Below, one piece after another: positions 15,192 through 23,693 of a stretch of DNA of 45,810 nt. The notes under the pieces are model-generated. The model saw nothing but the letters and a program-made list of their open reading frames with translations, was not told the origin of the DNA and made no database searches. Origin of the DNA: Dehalococcoidales bacterium. GTDB lineage: Bacteria > Chloroflexota > Dehalococcoidia > Dehalococcoidales > UBA2162. The stretch is from assembly GCA_016932435.1 (NCBI GenBank), contig JAFGCW010000050.1, positions 1-45,810 on the forward strand. Direction: 5' to 3'. The position numbers and the translations under genes were made by a program. Each line of letters begins with the position of its first letter. Position 1 is the first letter of the stretch.

Positions 15192-16397
15192 TTACTCGAT
15201 ATTAAGCCATGTTATTTCCTGGTGTGGTTTACCTTCGGCAGCCAGTTGAGTTATATCCACAGCCCGTTCGACCATCTCGAGGCTGCAGTCTGTACCGCCG
15301 ATACCGACTATGAAACCGGTAACCGGTATATTCTCGGATAAGTCCTGTAGCACCGCCTTTATCTCGAAAAAGTTGACACCGGACTGCCATCCGAATATCA
15401 CATTCCTGTCGACAATACCGACAGCTTTTTTCCCTTTCAATGCTGCAAGCAGTCTTTCCCTTGGATAAGGTCTGAAAAGCCTTATTCTTATCGCGCCGAT
15501 TTTCTCACCCTTCTCTCGCCTGCTGTCGACTACATCCTTAATCGCACCCGTCTGGCTGCCCATACTGACCATTACTATTTCGGCATCATCCGTGCGGTAT
15601 TCTTCTATCTGTCCGCCGTAACTTCTGCCGAAACCTTCATGGAATTCCTTCTCTATATCTTCTATTTTTTTCTTTGATTTCTGTTGCGCAACCGTGTGCT
15701 TGTAACGCCATTCCGCGAATAATTCTTCCCTTGTATTCGTGGGTACTGTCAGAGGATCTTCCAGGCAGAGTGTCGGACGATTGTATTCTGCCAGAGGAGC
15801 AAGGAATTCATCCACATCCTCCTGAAAGGGTAGTTCTACTCTCTCTGTGAGATAAGACAGGTAGTAACCGTCGAAACATACGTTAACCGGGAGGAGTATT
15901 TCAGGATCTTCCGCCAGCCGGTATGCCATTATCATAGTATCCAGGATTTCCTGTACACCTTCACATACTATCTGGATCCATCCGGCATCTCTCGCCGTGA
16001 CGAAATCCTGGTGCGATGAAACAACTCCGTCAGGAGCCGCGTTTTCTCTCGTTGAAAGTGCCATAACAACAGGAAGTCGATTCCCGGATGTTTTTAAATA
16101 AGCCTCGTACATATATCCGAGACCCTGTGATGCGGTACCGATAAAGGTGCGAGCGCCTGCAGACGATGCGCCTATGCAGTAACTAAGGGCATTGATTTCA
16201 CCGTCTGCTGCGACCAGTTCCGAATTCAGGCGGCCGTCGGCAACATACTGCCAGATCGCTTCAACCATCGGCGTCATCGGGGTAATAGGTACACAGGATA
16301 CAAGGTCAGGTTTACACAGTAGTACTCCATAGGCACATGCTCTGTTGCCATCGAATACTCTGACCTGTTCAACTCTCGGGGTAATCTTGGTTACCAT
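15192..16397 (-). CDS. 2-oxoacid:ferredoxin oxidoreductase alpha subunit
   Basis: A 401-residue PorA-like subunit. It carries the pyrimidine-binding domain I (GNRACAYGVLLCKPDLVSCVPITPMTPMVEAIW, with the family's P-I-T-P), the conserved acidic ADGEINAL and GASSAGARTFIGTASQGLGYMYE segments, then domain II (VMVSMGSQTGAIKDVV... AIRIRLFRPYP) and a final GIGG segment. It pairs with the beta subunit to bind TPP. The start lies two bases after the delta subunit's stop, so it is translationally coupled. Specificity for pyruvate against branched-chain or aryl 2-oxoacids cannot be read from the sequence. Confidence 0.9.
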   Translation of the reverse strand: MVTKITPRVEQVRVFDGNRACAYGVLLCKPDLVSCVPITPMTPMVEAIWQYVADGRLNSELVAADGEINALSYCIGASSAGARTFIGTASQGLGYMYEAYLKTSGNRLPVVMALSTRENAAPDGVVSSHQDFVTARDAGWIQIVCEGVQEILDTMIMAYRLAEDPEILLPVNVCFDGYYLSYLTERVELPFQEDVDEFLAPLAEYNRPTLCLEDPLTVPTNTREELFAEWRYKHTVAQQKSKKKIEDIEKEFHEGFGRSYGGQIEEYRTDDAEIVMVSMGSQTGAIKDVVDSRREKGEKIGAIRIRLFRPYPRERLLAALKGKKAVGIVDRNVIFGWQSGVNFFEIKAVLQDLSENIPVTGFIVGIGGTDCSLEMVERAVDITQLAAEGKPHQEITWLNIE

Positions 16398-16399
16398 GC

Positions 16400-16675
16400 C
16401 TACTTGTTCTCCTCTCTCACCATAGTTACAGCGCTATTCGGACATTCCCTGGCACAAAGGCCGCATCCTTTACAGTAAGAAAGATCGACATCGCAATACG
16501 TACCCTTATCCTGTACCGAACCGACCGGGCACTGCAGGTAACAGATACCGCAATGACCGCATATTGCTGTGTTGAACACCGGTCTTACAGCCCGCCAGTC
16601 GGCAGTCGGATATGCGAACAGAACCGGTTTTGCCGAAGCCCAGGGGCCTTCATATTCGGATTTGTACTGTACCAT
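16400..16675 (-). CDS. 2-oxoacid:ferredoxin oxidoreductase delta subunit (2x4Fe-4S)
   Basis: A 91-residue ferredoxin subunit with two 4Fe-4S motifs, CGHCGICYLQCP and CKGCGLCARECP. In four-subunit Por/Vor enzymes the delta subunit carries electrons from the TPP site to free ferredoxin. Its presence beside a beta subunit that already carries four clusters means the complex would have an unusually large number of clusters. Its start overlaps the gamma stop by one base. Confidence 0.9.
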   Translation of the reverse strand: MVQYKSEYEGPWASAKPVLFAYPTADWRAVRPVFNTAICGHCGICYLQCPVGSVQDKGTYCDVDLSYCKGCGLCARECPNSAVTMVREENK

Positions 16676-17232
16676 TAATCCCCTCCAAATCGTTTTACTT
16701 TGGTTTCTTTAAAACCTCGCTGCGCACACCTGATATTACTGTCAAGAAGCCTTTCGCTGAAAGAACTCTTAAACACTTCCAGTATCGAGTCCAATTTTGC
16801 CCATCCGGTTGTATAAAGAAGAGCACCTATTAATACGGTGTTAGTAATCGGTCGACCGATTTCTTCAAGAGCGATACCGGTAGCGTCAACCGTAGCGTAC
16901 ACATCTGCATTCTCATGGGGTTTTACTTCGGGCTCCTCGGGAAGGTTCATGACCACGATACCTCCGGGCTTCAGCCCCTTGAGTGCGTCGGGAGTTCGGG
17001 CGAGAAGCGGATCCGTTACTATACAGCAGTCAGGATAGTATATCTGGGATCTCAATCTTATCGGCTTATCATCAAAACGCAGGAAAACATTGACTGGTGC
17101 TCCTCGTCTTTCTCCACCGAACATAGGAAAGCAGGTGGCATACTTTCCTTCCTTTACCAGAGCAGAAGCCATCATTTCCGCGGATGAATAAGCACCCTGA
17201 CCACCTCTCCCCAGCATTCTTATCTCAATCAT
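16675..17232 (-). CDS. 2-oxoacid:ferredoxin oxidoreductase gamma subunit
   Basis: A 185-residue PorC-like subunit, the CoA-binding domain of the complex. The opening MIEIRMLGRGGQGAYSSAEMMA carries the family's G-R-G-G-Q-G loop, followed by FPMFGGERRGAPVNVFLRFDD and NTVLIGALLY. It is the first gene of the operon; the order gamma, delta, alpha, beta is the classic one for archaeal-type four-subunit enzymes. A GGAGG lies about 13 bases before the ATG, a little far. Confidence 0.92.
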   Translation of the reverse strand: MIEIRMLGRGGQGAYSSAEMMASALVKEGKYATCFPMFGGERRGAPVNVFLRFDDKPIRLRSQIYYPDCCIVTDPLLARTPDALKGLKPGGIVVMNLPEEPEVKPHENADVYATVDATGIALEEIGRPITNTVLIGALLYTTGWAKLDSILEVFKSSFSERLLDSNIRCAQRGFKETKVKRFGGD

Positions 17233-17348
17233 AAACCGTAATATCCTCCATTTCTTGCTAACAATAAATATTGAATAATTAATATACTTATCTATTCATC
17301 AAATAATACGACCTGCTGATTTACAAAAAGGTGTAGTGTTGATTATTG

Positions 17349-17378
17349 AGTGTAAATTAGTATTGAAAGAGTTGTCAA
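17349..17378 (-). promoter_or_regulatory. Promoter of the 2-oxoacid oxidoreductase operon
   Basis: Minus strand TTGACA (17378-17373), 18-base spacer, TACACT (17354-17349), followed by CAATAATCAA. The plus-strand block TTGATTATTGAGTGTA is almost identical to TTGGTTATTGAGTGTA at the CoA-transferase/cbiA promoter (6755-6783), so the two units may be co-regulated. Confidence 0.62.
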
Positions 17379-17404
17379 TTTTTTCCATAACGTGAGACAT
17401 GAAA

Positions 17405-17430
17405 GGAGGTGGAGGAACTCCTCCACCTCC
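17405..17430 (-). terminator. Hairpin after the first solute-binding protein gene
   Basis: A perfect 12-base inverted repeat (GGAGGTGGAGGA, two-base spacer, TCCTCCACCTCC) lies 45 bases past the stop of the gene ending at 17475. On the minus strand it is followed only by CTTTCATG, so the U-tract is weak. It probably ends or stabilises the lipoprotein transcript. Confidence 0.5.
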
Positions 17431-17474
17431 TCGATCAATAGCTTCGTAATTTTAAAGAGTAATACCTTTTTTCT

Positions 17475-19268
17475 TTAATATCCCATCGATGTTTTAAGTT
17501 CTTGGTCTATCCAGACATAAATACGCCATGCACCAGCGATTGAAGATGAAGCGATATTAATTTCACCGTGATAATTCTGTATCCATGGTTGCCACATGTT
17601 ATACCTGCTTGGTGCCGGAAGCCAGATACCCCAACTATACTCAAGGACATGAGGAGCGGTATCTTTTAATACGCGAAGCATCGCCATACTATCCTTCCCG
17701 ATATATTCCAGAACCTTATTATACGCAGCCTTGGTCTGCGGTGTTTCGAAATAAGAAGGATTACTTGTACTTTCCGCACGTAAATTAAGCATTTTCCAGA
17801 CAGCGAAGGGATATGTCATTGACATGCACATCTCTTCCACCTGCCTGCCTTTGACCTGAGCTGTTACCATTCCACCTTCACCGGGCTCTAGTTCCATTTC
17901 AATCCCAACGATCAACAGGTATTCCTTGATAATTGACAACAAATCTACTTCACCAGTAGTACAGAGAATTTTTGTTTTAAAACCGTCTGGATAACCTGCC
18001 TCTGCCAGGAGTTGTTTCGCTTTTTCAGGATTATAAGTGAATAATTCCTGGACTACCTCAGGCATATCTTCCAGTGATACATATACATTACTAAATGTCG
18101 GAATAGGGAGGAATGGATAAGCCAGCAAGGCTCCGTGACCCTCATAGTAATCATCGAGCATTTCTTGCTGGTTTACAGCCAGATTCATTGCTTGCCTTAC
18201 TTTTACATTCTTAAAAGGAAGTTCCTGCTTGTCTGTCCTCCCGCAGGGGAAGGTCGGTAATGATGCGTAGACTTCCATGTATTGAAGGTCGGGACGCTGC
18301 CCCATGAACTTCTCCCAGTCTTCATAACTCACTTCGCCCATCATGTCGAGTTTTCCGGTGCGGAATCCTGCCTGCTGGGTGGAAAGGTCCGATATAATGG
18401 GTGTTCTCAATCCGTCAAGGTAAGGGAGTTGGTTATCCGGATGAAGCGGATCATGATCCCAATAATCAGGGTTTTTCTCATAATTGATACTGCTGCCGGC
18501 TACATAGTCCGCAACCATATATGGTCCTGTACCTACCATCGTTTCCCATGTAATCATATCGTCTCCGAGTTCCGGCGGGACTAGTCGTGCCGACTCACCG
18601 GTGACAAATGTCTGCAAACCTTGAGCATGAGAAGGAACTTTTATTTCAAGGGTATATTTATCGAGTGCCGTCGCAGAAATGATGTGATCCTGGGGAGGAT
18701 TACCGAATTTCAACCAGCTATTGCCAGCCCACTCACGGGTAATGCTCCAGGCAGCATCTTCGGCTATAAATTCTCTTCCATTCAACGGTGCTTTATTCCA
18801 CCAGTGAACACCAGGTCTAATGTGGAAAAGTAATGTAGAATCATCAGGCATTTCCCAGCTTTCAGCCAGTAATCCTCTCATCAAATCGGTTCTTCCAATC
18901 AGTCCCTGTGTCCAGTCTGTTTCACCAGTCCCGACAGGCCCTCTAGCCCAGTCCCCTGTTAATAGACTTTCATTCGTCAGGAAATTCGGTACAAGCATGA
19001 AATTTAGAAAATATGCTGGGTCCCAGCCGATAGGGTCGCCACCCGGAGTGACAATATACCCTCCGTATTTTGGAATATCCGCTGAGACCATACCTTCTTC
19101 TTCATCTCCTGTATCTGTTCCGACGCTGGTTTCCGATTCTGTAATCTTGACGGTGTCTTCGGTATCATCTTCCGTCGTTGTTTTTTCAGCGGTTTCGTCA
19201 CCACAAGAAGCTAATACCAGCGATAAAACCATAAGACAACTTAACAGCATCCAAAGTATTTTCTTCAT
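17475..19268 (-). CDS. ABC transporter family 5 solute-binding lipoprotein (SBP-1)
   Basis: About 597 residues, a peptide/nickel-type (DppA/OppA family 5) extracellular binding protein. The start is ATG at 19268 with AGGAGG nine bases upstream; the longer open frame adds 16 residues unlike any signal. The N-terminus MKKILWMLLSCLMVLSLVLASC is a lipoprotein signal peptide with lipobox L-A-S-C, then an acidic linker (TEDDTEDTVKITESET). Family marks include FHIRPGVHWWNKAPLNGREF, VGTGPYMVADYV, YNPEKAKQLLAEAGYPDGFKT. It ends with LKTSMGY, an ending shared with its two paralogues upstream. It would capture a solute outside the membrane. No ABC permease or ATPase is nearby. Confidence 0.9.
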   Translation of the reverse strand: MKKILWMLLSCLMVLSLVLASCGDETAEKTTTEDDTEDTVKITESETSVGTDTGDEEEGMVSADIPKYGGYIVTPGGDPIGWDPAYFLNFMLVPNFLTNESLLTGDWARGPVGTGETDWTQGLIGRTDLMRGLLAESWEMPDDSTLLFHIRPGVHWWNKAPLNGREFIAEDAAWSITREWAGNSWLKFGNPPQDHIISATALDKYTLEIKVPSHAQGLQTFVTGESARLVPPELGDDMITWETMVGTGPYMVADYVAGSSINYEKNPDYWDHDPLHPDNQLPYLDGLRTPIISDLSTQQAGFRTGKLDMMGEVSYEDWEKFMGQRPDLQYMEVYASLPTFPCGRTDKQELPFKNVKVRQAMNLAVNQQEMLDDYYEGHGALLAYPFLPIPTFSNVYVSLEDMPEVVQELFTYNPEKAKQLLAEAGYPDGFKTKILCTTGEVDLLSIIKEYLLIVGIEMELEPGEGGMVTAQVKGRQVEEMCMSMTYPFAVWKMLNLRAESTSNPSYFETPQTKAAYNKVLEYIGKDSMAMLRVLKDTAPHVLEYSWGIWLPAPSRYNMWQPWIQNYHGEINIASSSIAGAWRIYVWIDQELKTSMGY

Positions 19269-19324
19269 AAATATATACCTCCTCCCTCGACTATGGCGAG
19301 AATAACGAGTACTCATATTTTAAA

Positions 19325-19365
19325 CGGGCACCAGGAGACTTATTGCCTTAATAACCTGATGCCCG
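19325..19365 (-). repeat. Intergenic hairpin between SBP-2 and SBP-1
   Basis: Inverted repeat CGGGCACCAGG (19325-19335) and CCTGATGCCCG (19355-19365), ten pairs plus one G-T, 19-base loop. It lies after the stop of SBP-2 (19431). Almost the same stem recurs at 21340-21379 after SBP-3. No U-tract follows, so it may stabilise or process the message rather than terminate it. Confidence 0.6.
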
Positions 19366-19430
19366 TATAAGTTTATTTATTCATTATACCTCGGATACTG
19401 CGTATAAGTGACACAAAATCCCTTATAAGA

Positions 19431-21281
19431 CTAATACCCCATCGATTCTTTCAAATCCTGGTCAAGCCAGACATAGGTTGGCCAGTAGTTTGCACTACCC
19501 ACACCGAAACCGAGATATATTTCGCCTGTGTAGTTCTTAACCCATGGCCACCAGAAATTAAATGTTGGGGCGGTCGGTCTTGGAAGTGCAAATGCCTGTT
19601 CAAGGAAATACGGCATCAGGTCTTTCACTAACTTCATTGCTGCTTTCTGGTCCGTGACCATAACTTTTCGGACTTCTTCGAACGTCTGATTAACGAGAGG
19701 ATCGTCGACGCAACTTACGTTAGTTATTCCTGTTCCCGTAAAGTCACCGGCGTCGAAGAATGTACCGACAGGCGATAATCCGAGTGCTCCCATTGCTTTG
19801 TGGTTTTTGGTAGCAAGAGTGCCTGCGAGGTTGCCGATTTCCATAACCTTGAGTTCCAGTTCAACGCCGACTTTACTCCACATGTCAGCAAGCACCGAGT
19901 AGAAATCGGATTCACCGGAAGTTAATATCGCCTCAGTCTTGAAACCGGATGGATAACCTGCATCAGCAAGAAGCTGCTTGGCTTTTTCAGGATTATAGGT
20001 GTAAATTTCCCTGACATTCTCAGGGCACATCGGATCATCCAGGCTGAGATACAGATCAGCATAGGAAGGATGGTACACAAACGGCCACGTCATAATCTGT
20101 CCAAGACCGCCGTTAAGAGTGGCTCGAATTTCTTCCAGATCGGTTGCCATAATCAGTGCCTGTCTGACCCGGACATCACTGAAAGGCTCCCTGTCTACTC
20201 TCCATTTCGTTGCCCAACCGCCTTCTGCAGGCATTTCTGCCTCCAGAATATCTGGAGCCAGCTTTCGAATAGAGATTGCTGTTTCCCAGTTTACGAGATA
20301 CATCTGGTCAACCTTCCCTGTGCGTATCGCAGCTTCTCGCGTCGACTGGTCTGGAATGATAAACCACTTCAGGTGGTTAAGATAAGGTAATTCGTCACCT
20401 GCACCTGGTCCAACCGGGTTCTTTTGCCAGTAGTCGGGATTCCTGTCAAAGGTAGCTGCACTGCCGGCAACGTAGTCAACAAGCATAAAAGGTCCGGGTC
20501 CAACCGAATTTCTCCAGTCAACCAGGTTGCCGTATTTATTTATTACTTCCTCTGGTATAGGACGACCCCATATACCCAGACGACTAATAGCAGAAGTTAA
20601 AGCATCTGCTGGAACCTTGATAGTAACTTCCCATTCATCTGTCTTTGTGATCTCGGCATCTCTCAAAGCAGGAGCGGCTGCATAGGTGTAACTGTTTGGA
20701 TTACGGACGATCTGGTCGAGTGTGAAAACAACATCATCCGCCGTTATTTCCCTTCCGTTCACCATTGCACTGGCTTCGCTGTCTGTGTTCAGAGCGAAAT
20801 GAATCCCGGGGCGGATCTGATAGACCAGCGTTCCTTCGTTCGTTTCAAAATCTGCCGACCATTCCCAGCTTTCGGCGATGAAACCTACTTTATTATCAAA
20901 TACGTCCTCGCTCATCCTCCAATCGGTTTCACCGGTACCGGCGGGTCCTTTTGACCAGTCACCTGCCCATAGCGGGTCATTGGTTACACCGATAGTAGGC
21001 TGTGGAACAGGCGAACCTTTATAACACAAATCGAAACTTGTAATATCACTTGCTAATGCTAAATTAAGGGTACCGCCGTACCTCGGCTGGTCAGACGGTA
21101 ATTCCACATCTTCTTCATCAACCTCATCCGTATCAAGGCTGGTTTCCGATTCGGTAATCTTTACAGTATCTTCGGTATCATCTTCCGTCGTTTTTTTATC
21201 AGTGGTTTCATCACCGCAGGAAGCTAACACCAGGGATAAAACCATGAGGCAACTTATTAATATCCAGACTATTTTCTTCAT
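19431..21281 (-). CDS. ABC transporter family 5 solute-binding lipoprotein (SBP-2)
   Basis: A 616-residue paralogue of SBP-1. The signal peptide and linker are nearly identical in protein and DNA (MKKIVWILISCLMVLSLVLASC, then KTTEDDTEDTVKITESET), pointing to recent duplication or gene conversion at the 5' end. The binding domain has diverged more: LVYQIRPGIHFALNTDSEASAMVNGREITADDV, VGPGPFMLVDYVAGSAATFDRNPDYW, YNPEKAKQLLADAGYPSGFKT, and the end LKESMGY. The diverged pocket suggests a different ligand from SBP-1 and SBP-3. It is exported and lipid-anchored, by the lipobox. It is probably cotranscribed with SBP-3 upstream. Confidence 0.9.
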   Translation of the reverse strand: MKKIVWILISCLMVLSLVLASCGDETTDKKTTEDDTEDTVKITESETSLDTDEVDEEDVELPSDQPRYGGTLNLALASDITSFDLCYKGSPVPQPTIGVTNDPLWAGDWSKGPAGTGETDWRMSEDVFDNKVGFIAESWEWSADFETNEGTLVYQIRPGIHFALNTDSEASAMVNGREITADDVVFTLDQIVRNPNSYTYAAAPALRDAEITKTDEWEVTIKVPADALTSAISRLGIWGRPIPEEVINKYGNLVDWRNSVGPGPFMLVDYVAGSAATFDRNPDYWQKNPVGPGAGDELPYLNHLKWFIIPDQSTREAAIRTGKVDQMYLVNWETAISIRKLAPDILEAEMPAEGGWATKWRVDREPFSDVRVRQALIMATDLEEIRATLNGGLGQIMTWPFVYHPSYADLYLSLDDPMCPENVREIYTYNPEKAKQLLADAGYPSGFKTEAILTSGESDFYSVLADMWSKVGVELELKVMEIGNLAGTLATKNHKAMGALGLSPVGTFFDAGDFTGTGITNVSCVDDPLVNQTFEEVRKVMVTDQKAAMKLVKDLMPYFLEQAFALPRPTAPTFNFWWPWVKNYTGEIYLGFGVGSANYWPTYVWLDQDLKESMGY

Positions 21282-21339
21282 AGCTAATAACCTTTCTTTA
21301 GAATATGGTAATGGGAAAATACATCAAGTTTCTTCTCAC

Positions 21340-21379
21340 GGGCATCAGGAATCGGTATTCAACGAAAATCCTGATGCCC
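21340..21379 (-). repeat. Intergenic hairpin between SBP-3 and SBP-2
   Basis: A perfect 11-base inverted repeat GGGCATCAGGA (21340-21350) and TCCTGATGCCC (21369-21379) with an 18-base loop, after the stop of SBP-3. Its stem matches that of the hairpin at 19325-19365, so the element was copied with the gene or is kept for function. Confidence 0.62.
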
Positions 21380-21451
21380 TTATACAATCATTTTGCAAAA
21401 TACCTCATTTTCTATGAGATTAACGATGGGCCATATAATCCAACCATGAAA

Positions 21452-23251
21452 CTAATAACCCATCGTTTCTTTCAGCTCTTCATCAACCCATATATAATTA
21501 CGGTACAGGTGCGTTGAGATATGCCCGAAATTAGTTTCACCCCTGTAATTCTGCACCCAGGGCCACCACATCCAGTAAAGATTTCGTAACGGTAACCAGA
21601 TTCCCCAGGCATTATCCAGAATATGAGGAACGACTGCTTTCACAGCTTCTCTGACCGCTTTATCATCCTTACAGAGATTTTCCTGGACTATGTTATAGGC
21701 AGCTCTTGTTTCATCGCTTCCCCAGTGACTGGGATTACTTGAACTCTCGGGGCGACAATTATGCATGTTAGCAAACCCGTATGGATAGGTGTCTGACATT
21801 ATCATTTCCGGGAAAGTTCTGCCTTTCTTCATCCCGAAATGAGCGCCGCCATCTACTACCTGGAGTTCCATATCGACACCGACAGCCAGCAGGTATTCCC
21901 TGATAATGGACAAGAGATCAACCTCCATAGAGTTGCAGGTCATAATTGTTTTAAACCCATTAGGATATCCTGCATCGGCAAGGAGTTGTTTCGCTTTTTC
22001 GGGATTATAGGTAAATAATTCCTGGACAGATTCGGGCATTTCCTCGAGGGGAACATACACATCAGCCATGGAAGCGCTGGGTACAAAAGGATATCCCAGC
22101 ATAACCCCATGACCTTTGTACAAGCCTTCGAGGATTTCTGCCTGGTTTACTGCCAGGTTAAGAGCTCTTCGGACTCTAAGGTCATTAAATGGTAGATCCT
22201 TGTCCAGCCTCCCGCAGGGGAATGTGGGAATCCACGGTAGTGTTGGCGAATATTCCAACTCAGGATCTTGTTCTAAAAATAGTTCCCAGTCTTCGACACT
22301 TACATTAGACATCATGTCAAGTTTACCTGTACGAAATGCGGCCTGCTGGGAAGAAGTGTCCGATATTATCAATTGTTTCATACCATCGAGATACGGTATG
22401 GGATTTTCCGGATGTACCGGGTCGTTCGACCAGTAATTCGGGTTCTTTACAAAAGTTAGAGAACTGGAGGTCACGTAATCGGTCAACATGAATCCTCCTG
22501 TACCGACAACGTTCTCCCAGGTATTCATGTCACCATACATATCAACTACTTCTGGAGGGGTCATTGAGCTATACCAGCCATTAAGAAGCAGCATTTTCCC
22601 CTGTACCCGTGCCGGGGTCTTTACTTCTAGAGTATATTTGTCGAGAGCCGTAATCGATACCGGCCTGTCTTCAGGAGGGTTGGCGGAGGCAAGGTAACAC
22701 CTCTCACATGCCCACTCCCTGTTTAAACTGAATTCAGCATCATAGGCAGTGAATTCTCTGCCATTCAGCGGCTCTTTATCCCACCATTGGACTCCTGGTC
22801 TGATATGAAAGATAATAGTCTCGTCATCTGGCATTTCATAACTTTCAGCCAGGGCTCCTCTCAGATAACTGATACTTTGCATATGACCGAGTTGCCAGTC
22901 GAGTTCACCGGTGCCTGCCGGTCCTTTAGCCCAGTCTCCTATCATTAAAGGCTCGTTCATGATACGCATTTCAGATATCATAATAGATAGCATTATACCC
23001 GCATCATATCCTTGGGGATCAGCTCCCAGGGCAATAAGAGTACCGCCATATTTCGGTTCATCAGGATCACGCATACCCTGCTCAATCACGCTTTCCGTCT
23101 TCTCCTCGCCCGTTTCTGTTTCGGTTATTATAACTTTATCGTCACCTTCATCTATTGATGTGTCTTTTTTATTCGTATCAGACTCACAGGAAGTGATGAA
23201 TATCGAGATGACCATCAACATACTAAGCGTTAACAAGAATAATTTCCGCAT
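21452..23251 (-). CDS. ABC transporter family 5 solute-binding lipoprotein (SBP-3)
   Basis: About 599 residues. The start is ATG at 23251 because AAGGAGG lies about eight bases before it; the in-frame ATG at 23275 would place that site inside the gene. The signal MRKLFLLTLSMLMVISIFITSC ends in a lipobox-like ITSC. It is closer to SBP-1 than to SBP-2 in the binding domain (EMPDDETIIFHIRPGVQWWDKEPLNGREF, LDKYTLEVKTPARVQG, SDTSSQQAAFRTGKLDMM, LLSIIREYLLAVGVDMEL) and ends in LKETMGY. It is the first gene of the lipoprotein cluster and is preceded by a leader with a strong intrinsic terminator (23302-23346), so its expression, and perhaps that of the whole cluster, is likely controlled by attenuation. 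Confidence 0.9.
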   Translation of the reverse strand: MRKLFLLTLSMLMVISIFITSCESDTNKKDTSIDEGDDKVIITETETGEEKTESVIEQGMRDPDEPKYGGTLIALGADPQGYDAGIMLSIMISEMRIMNEPLMIGDWAKGPAGTGELDWQLGHMQSISYLRGALAESYEMPDDETIIFHIRPGVQWWDKEPLNGREFTAYDAEFSLNREWACERCYLASANPPEDRPVSITALDKYTLEVKTPARVQGKMLLLNGWYSSMTPPEVVDMYGDMNTWENVVGTGGFMLTDYVTSSSLTFVKNPNYWSNDPVHPENPIPYLDGMKQLIISDTSSQQAAFRTGKLDMMSNVSVEDWELFLEQDPELEYSPTLPWIPTFPCGRLDKDLPFNDLRVRRALNLAVNQAEILEGLYKGHGVMLGYPFVPSASMADVYVPLEEMPESVQELFTYNPEKAKQLLADAGYPNGFKTIMTCNSMEVDLLSIIREYLLAVGVDMELQVVDGGAHFGMKKGRTFPEMIMSDTYPYGFANMHNCRPESSSNPSHWGSDETRAAYNIVQENLCKDDKAVREAVKAVVPHILDNAWGIWLPLRNLYWMWWPWVQNYRGETNFGHISTHLYRNYIWVDEELKETMGY

Positions 23252-23290
23252 TCTTCTTTTCCCTCCTTCTTTCATTCCTTACAGTACAGT

Positions 23291-23346
23291 TAAAAAAATA
23301 TAAAAAGCACCGGAAAATGCTCGATGATACATTTCCAGCGCTTTTT
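23291..23346 (-). terminator. Intrinsic terminator inside the leader of SBP-3 (attenuator candidate)
   Basis: Minus strand: AAAAAGCGCTGGAAATG (23346-23330), a ten-base loop, CATTTTCCGGTGCTTTTT (23319-23302), then a T-rich run ending in seven Ts (23298-23292). The stem has about 15 Watson-Crick pairs, two G-U pairs and one bulge. It sits between the promoter at 23416-23444 and the SBP-3 start at 23251, with no gene ahead of it on this strand, so it can only act on the SBP-3 leader. Confidence 0.8.
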
Positions 23347-23415
23347 CTCCTACTAAAATCACCTCCTTCCGGAAAGGTGCGGTATAGTAATCGAGAATGG
23401 AGTTAAGAGAAACTA

Positions 23416-23444
23416 ATCCTACCTAATTGCCATAACAATGTCAA
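23416..23444 (-). promoter_or_regulatory. Promoter of the solute-binding protein cluster
   Basis: Minus strand TTGACA (23444-23439), 17-base spacer, TAGGAT (23421-23416). A transcript from here has a leader of about 155 bases, containing a small hairpin (CACCT...AGGTG, about 23357-23376) and then the terminator at 23302-23346. Confidence 0.7.
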
Positions 23445-23553
23445 TAGAAATACAGGGAAATAATCGATTATTTTACTCACTGGAAGATACAAACGCCAAA
23501 TAATACGAGGATATTACTTATAATCTTAGTTGTATCCTCTCGTCTGAAATCAA

Positions 23554-23581
23554 TTGACAAGAATTATCGTGTCAATATAAT
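23554..23581 (+). promoter_or_regulatory. Promoter with inverted repeat, ADP-forming synthetase gene
   Basis: Plus strand TTGACA (23554-23559), 16-base spacer, TATAAT (23576-23581). The spacer ends in TGTCAA (23570-23575), giving an inverted repeat TTGACA-N10-TGTCAA that overlaps the -35 and touches the -10, a plausible repressor site. Confidence 0.75.
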
Positions 23582-23693
23582 ATCAGTCACATCGGGAATA
23601 AGAGTATGGATAATATCTATAATTCCATGTTCACAAATCAATATACCGTAAATATGTGGTATGTATCCCGAGTATAATTGGGAATTATCTAAT

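Noticed and set aside
23284..23337. A 17-codon open frame in the SBP-3 leader on the minus strand (MYHRAFSGAF...), as a possible leader peptide
   Set aside because: Its start codon is inside the terminator stem, there is no ribosome site, and it lacks a run of a single regulatory amino acid; it is explained by the terminator sequence.
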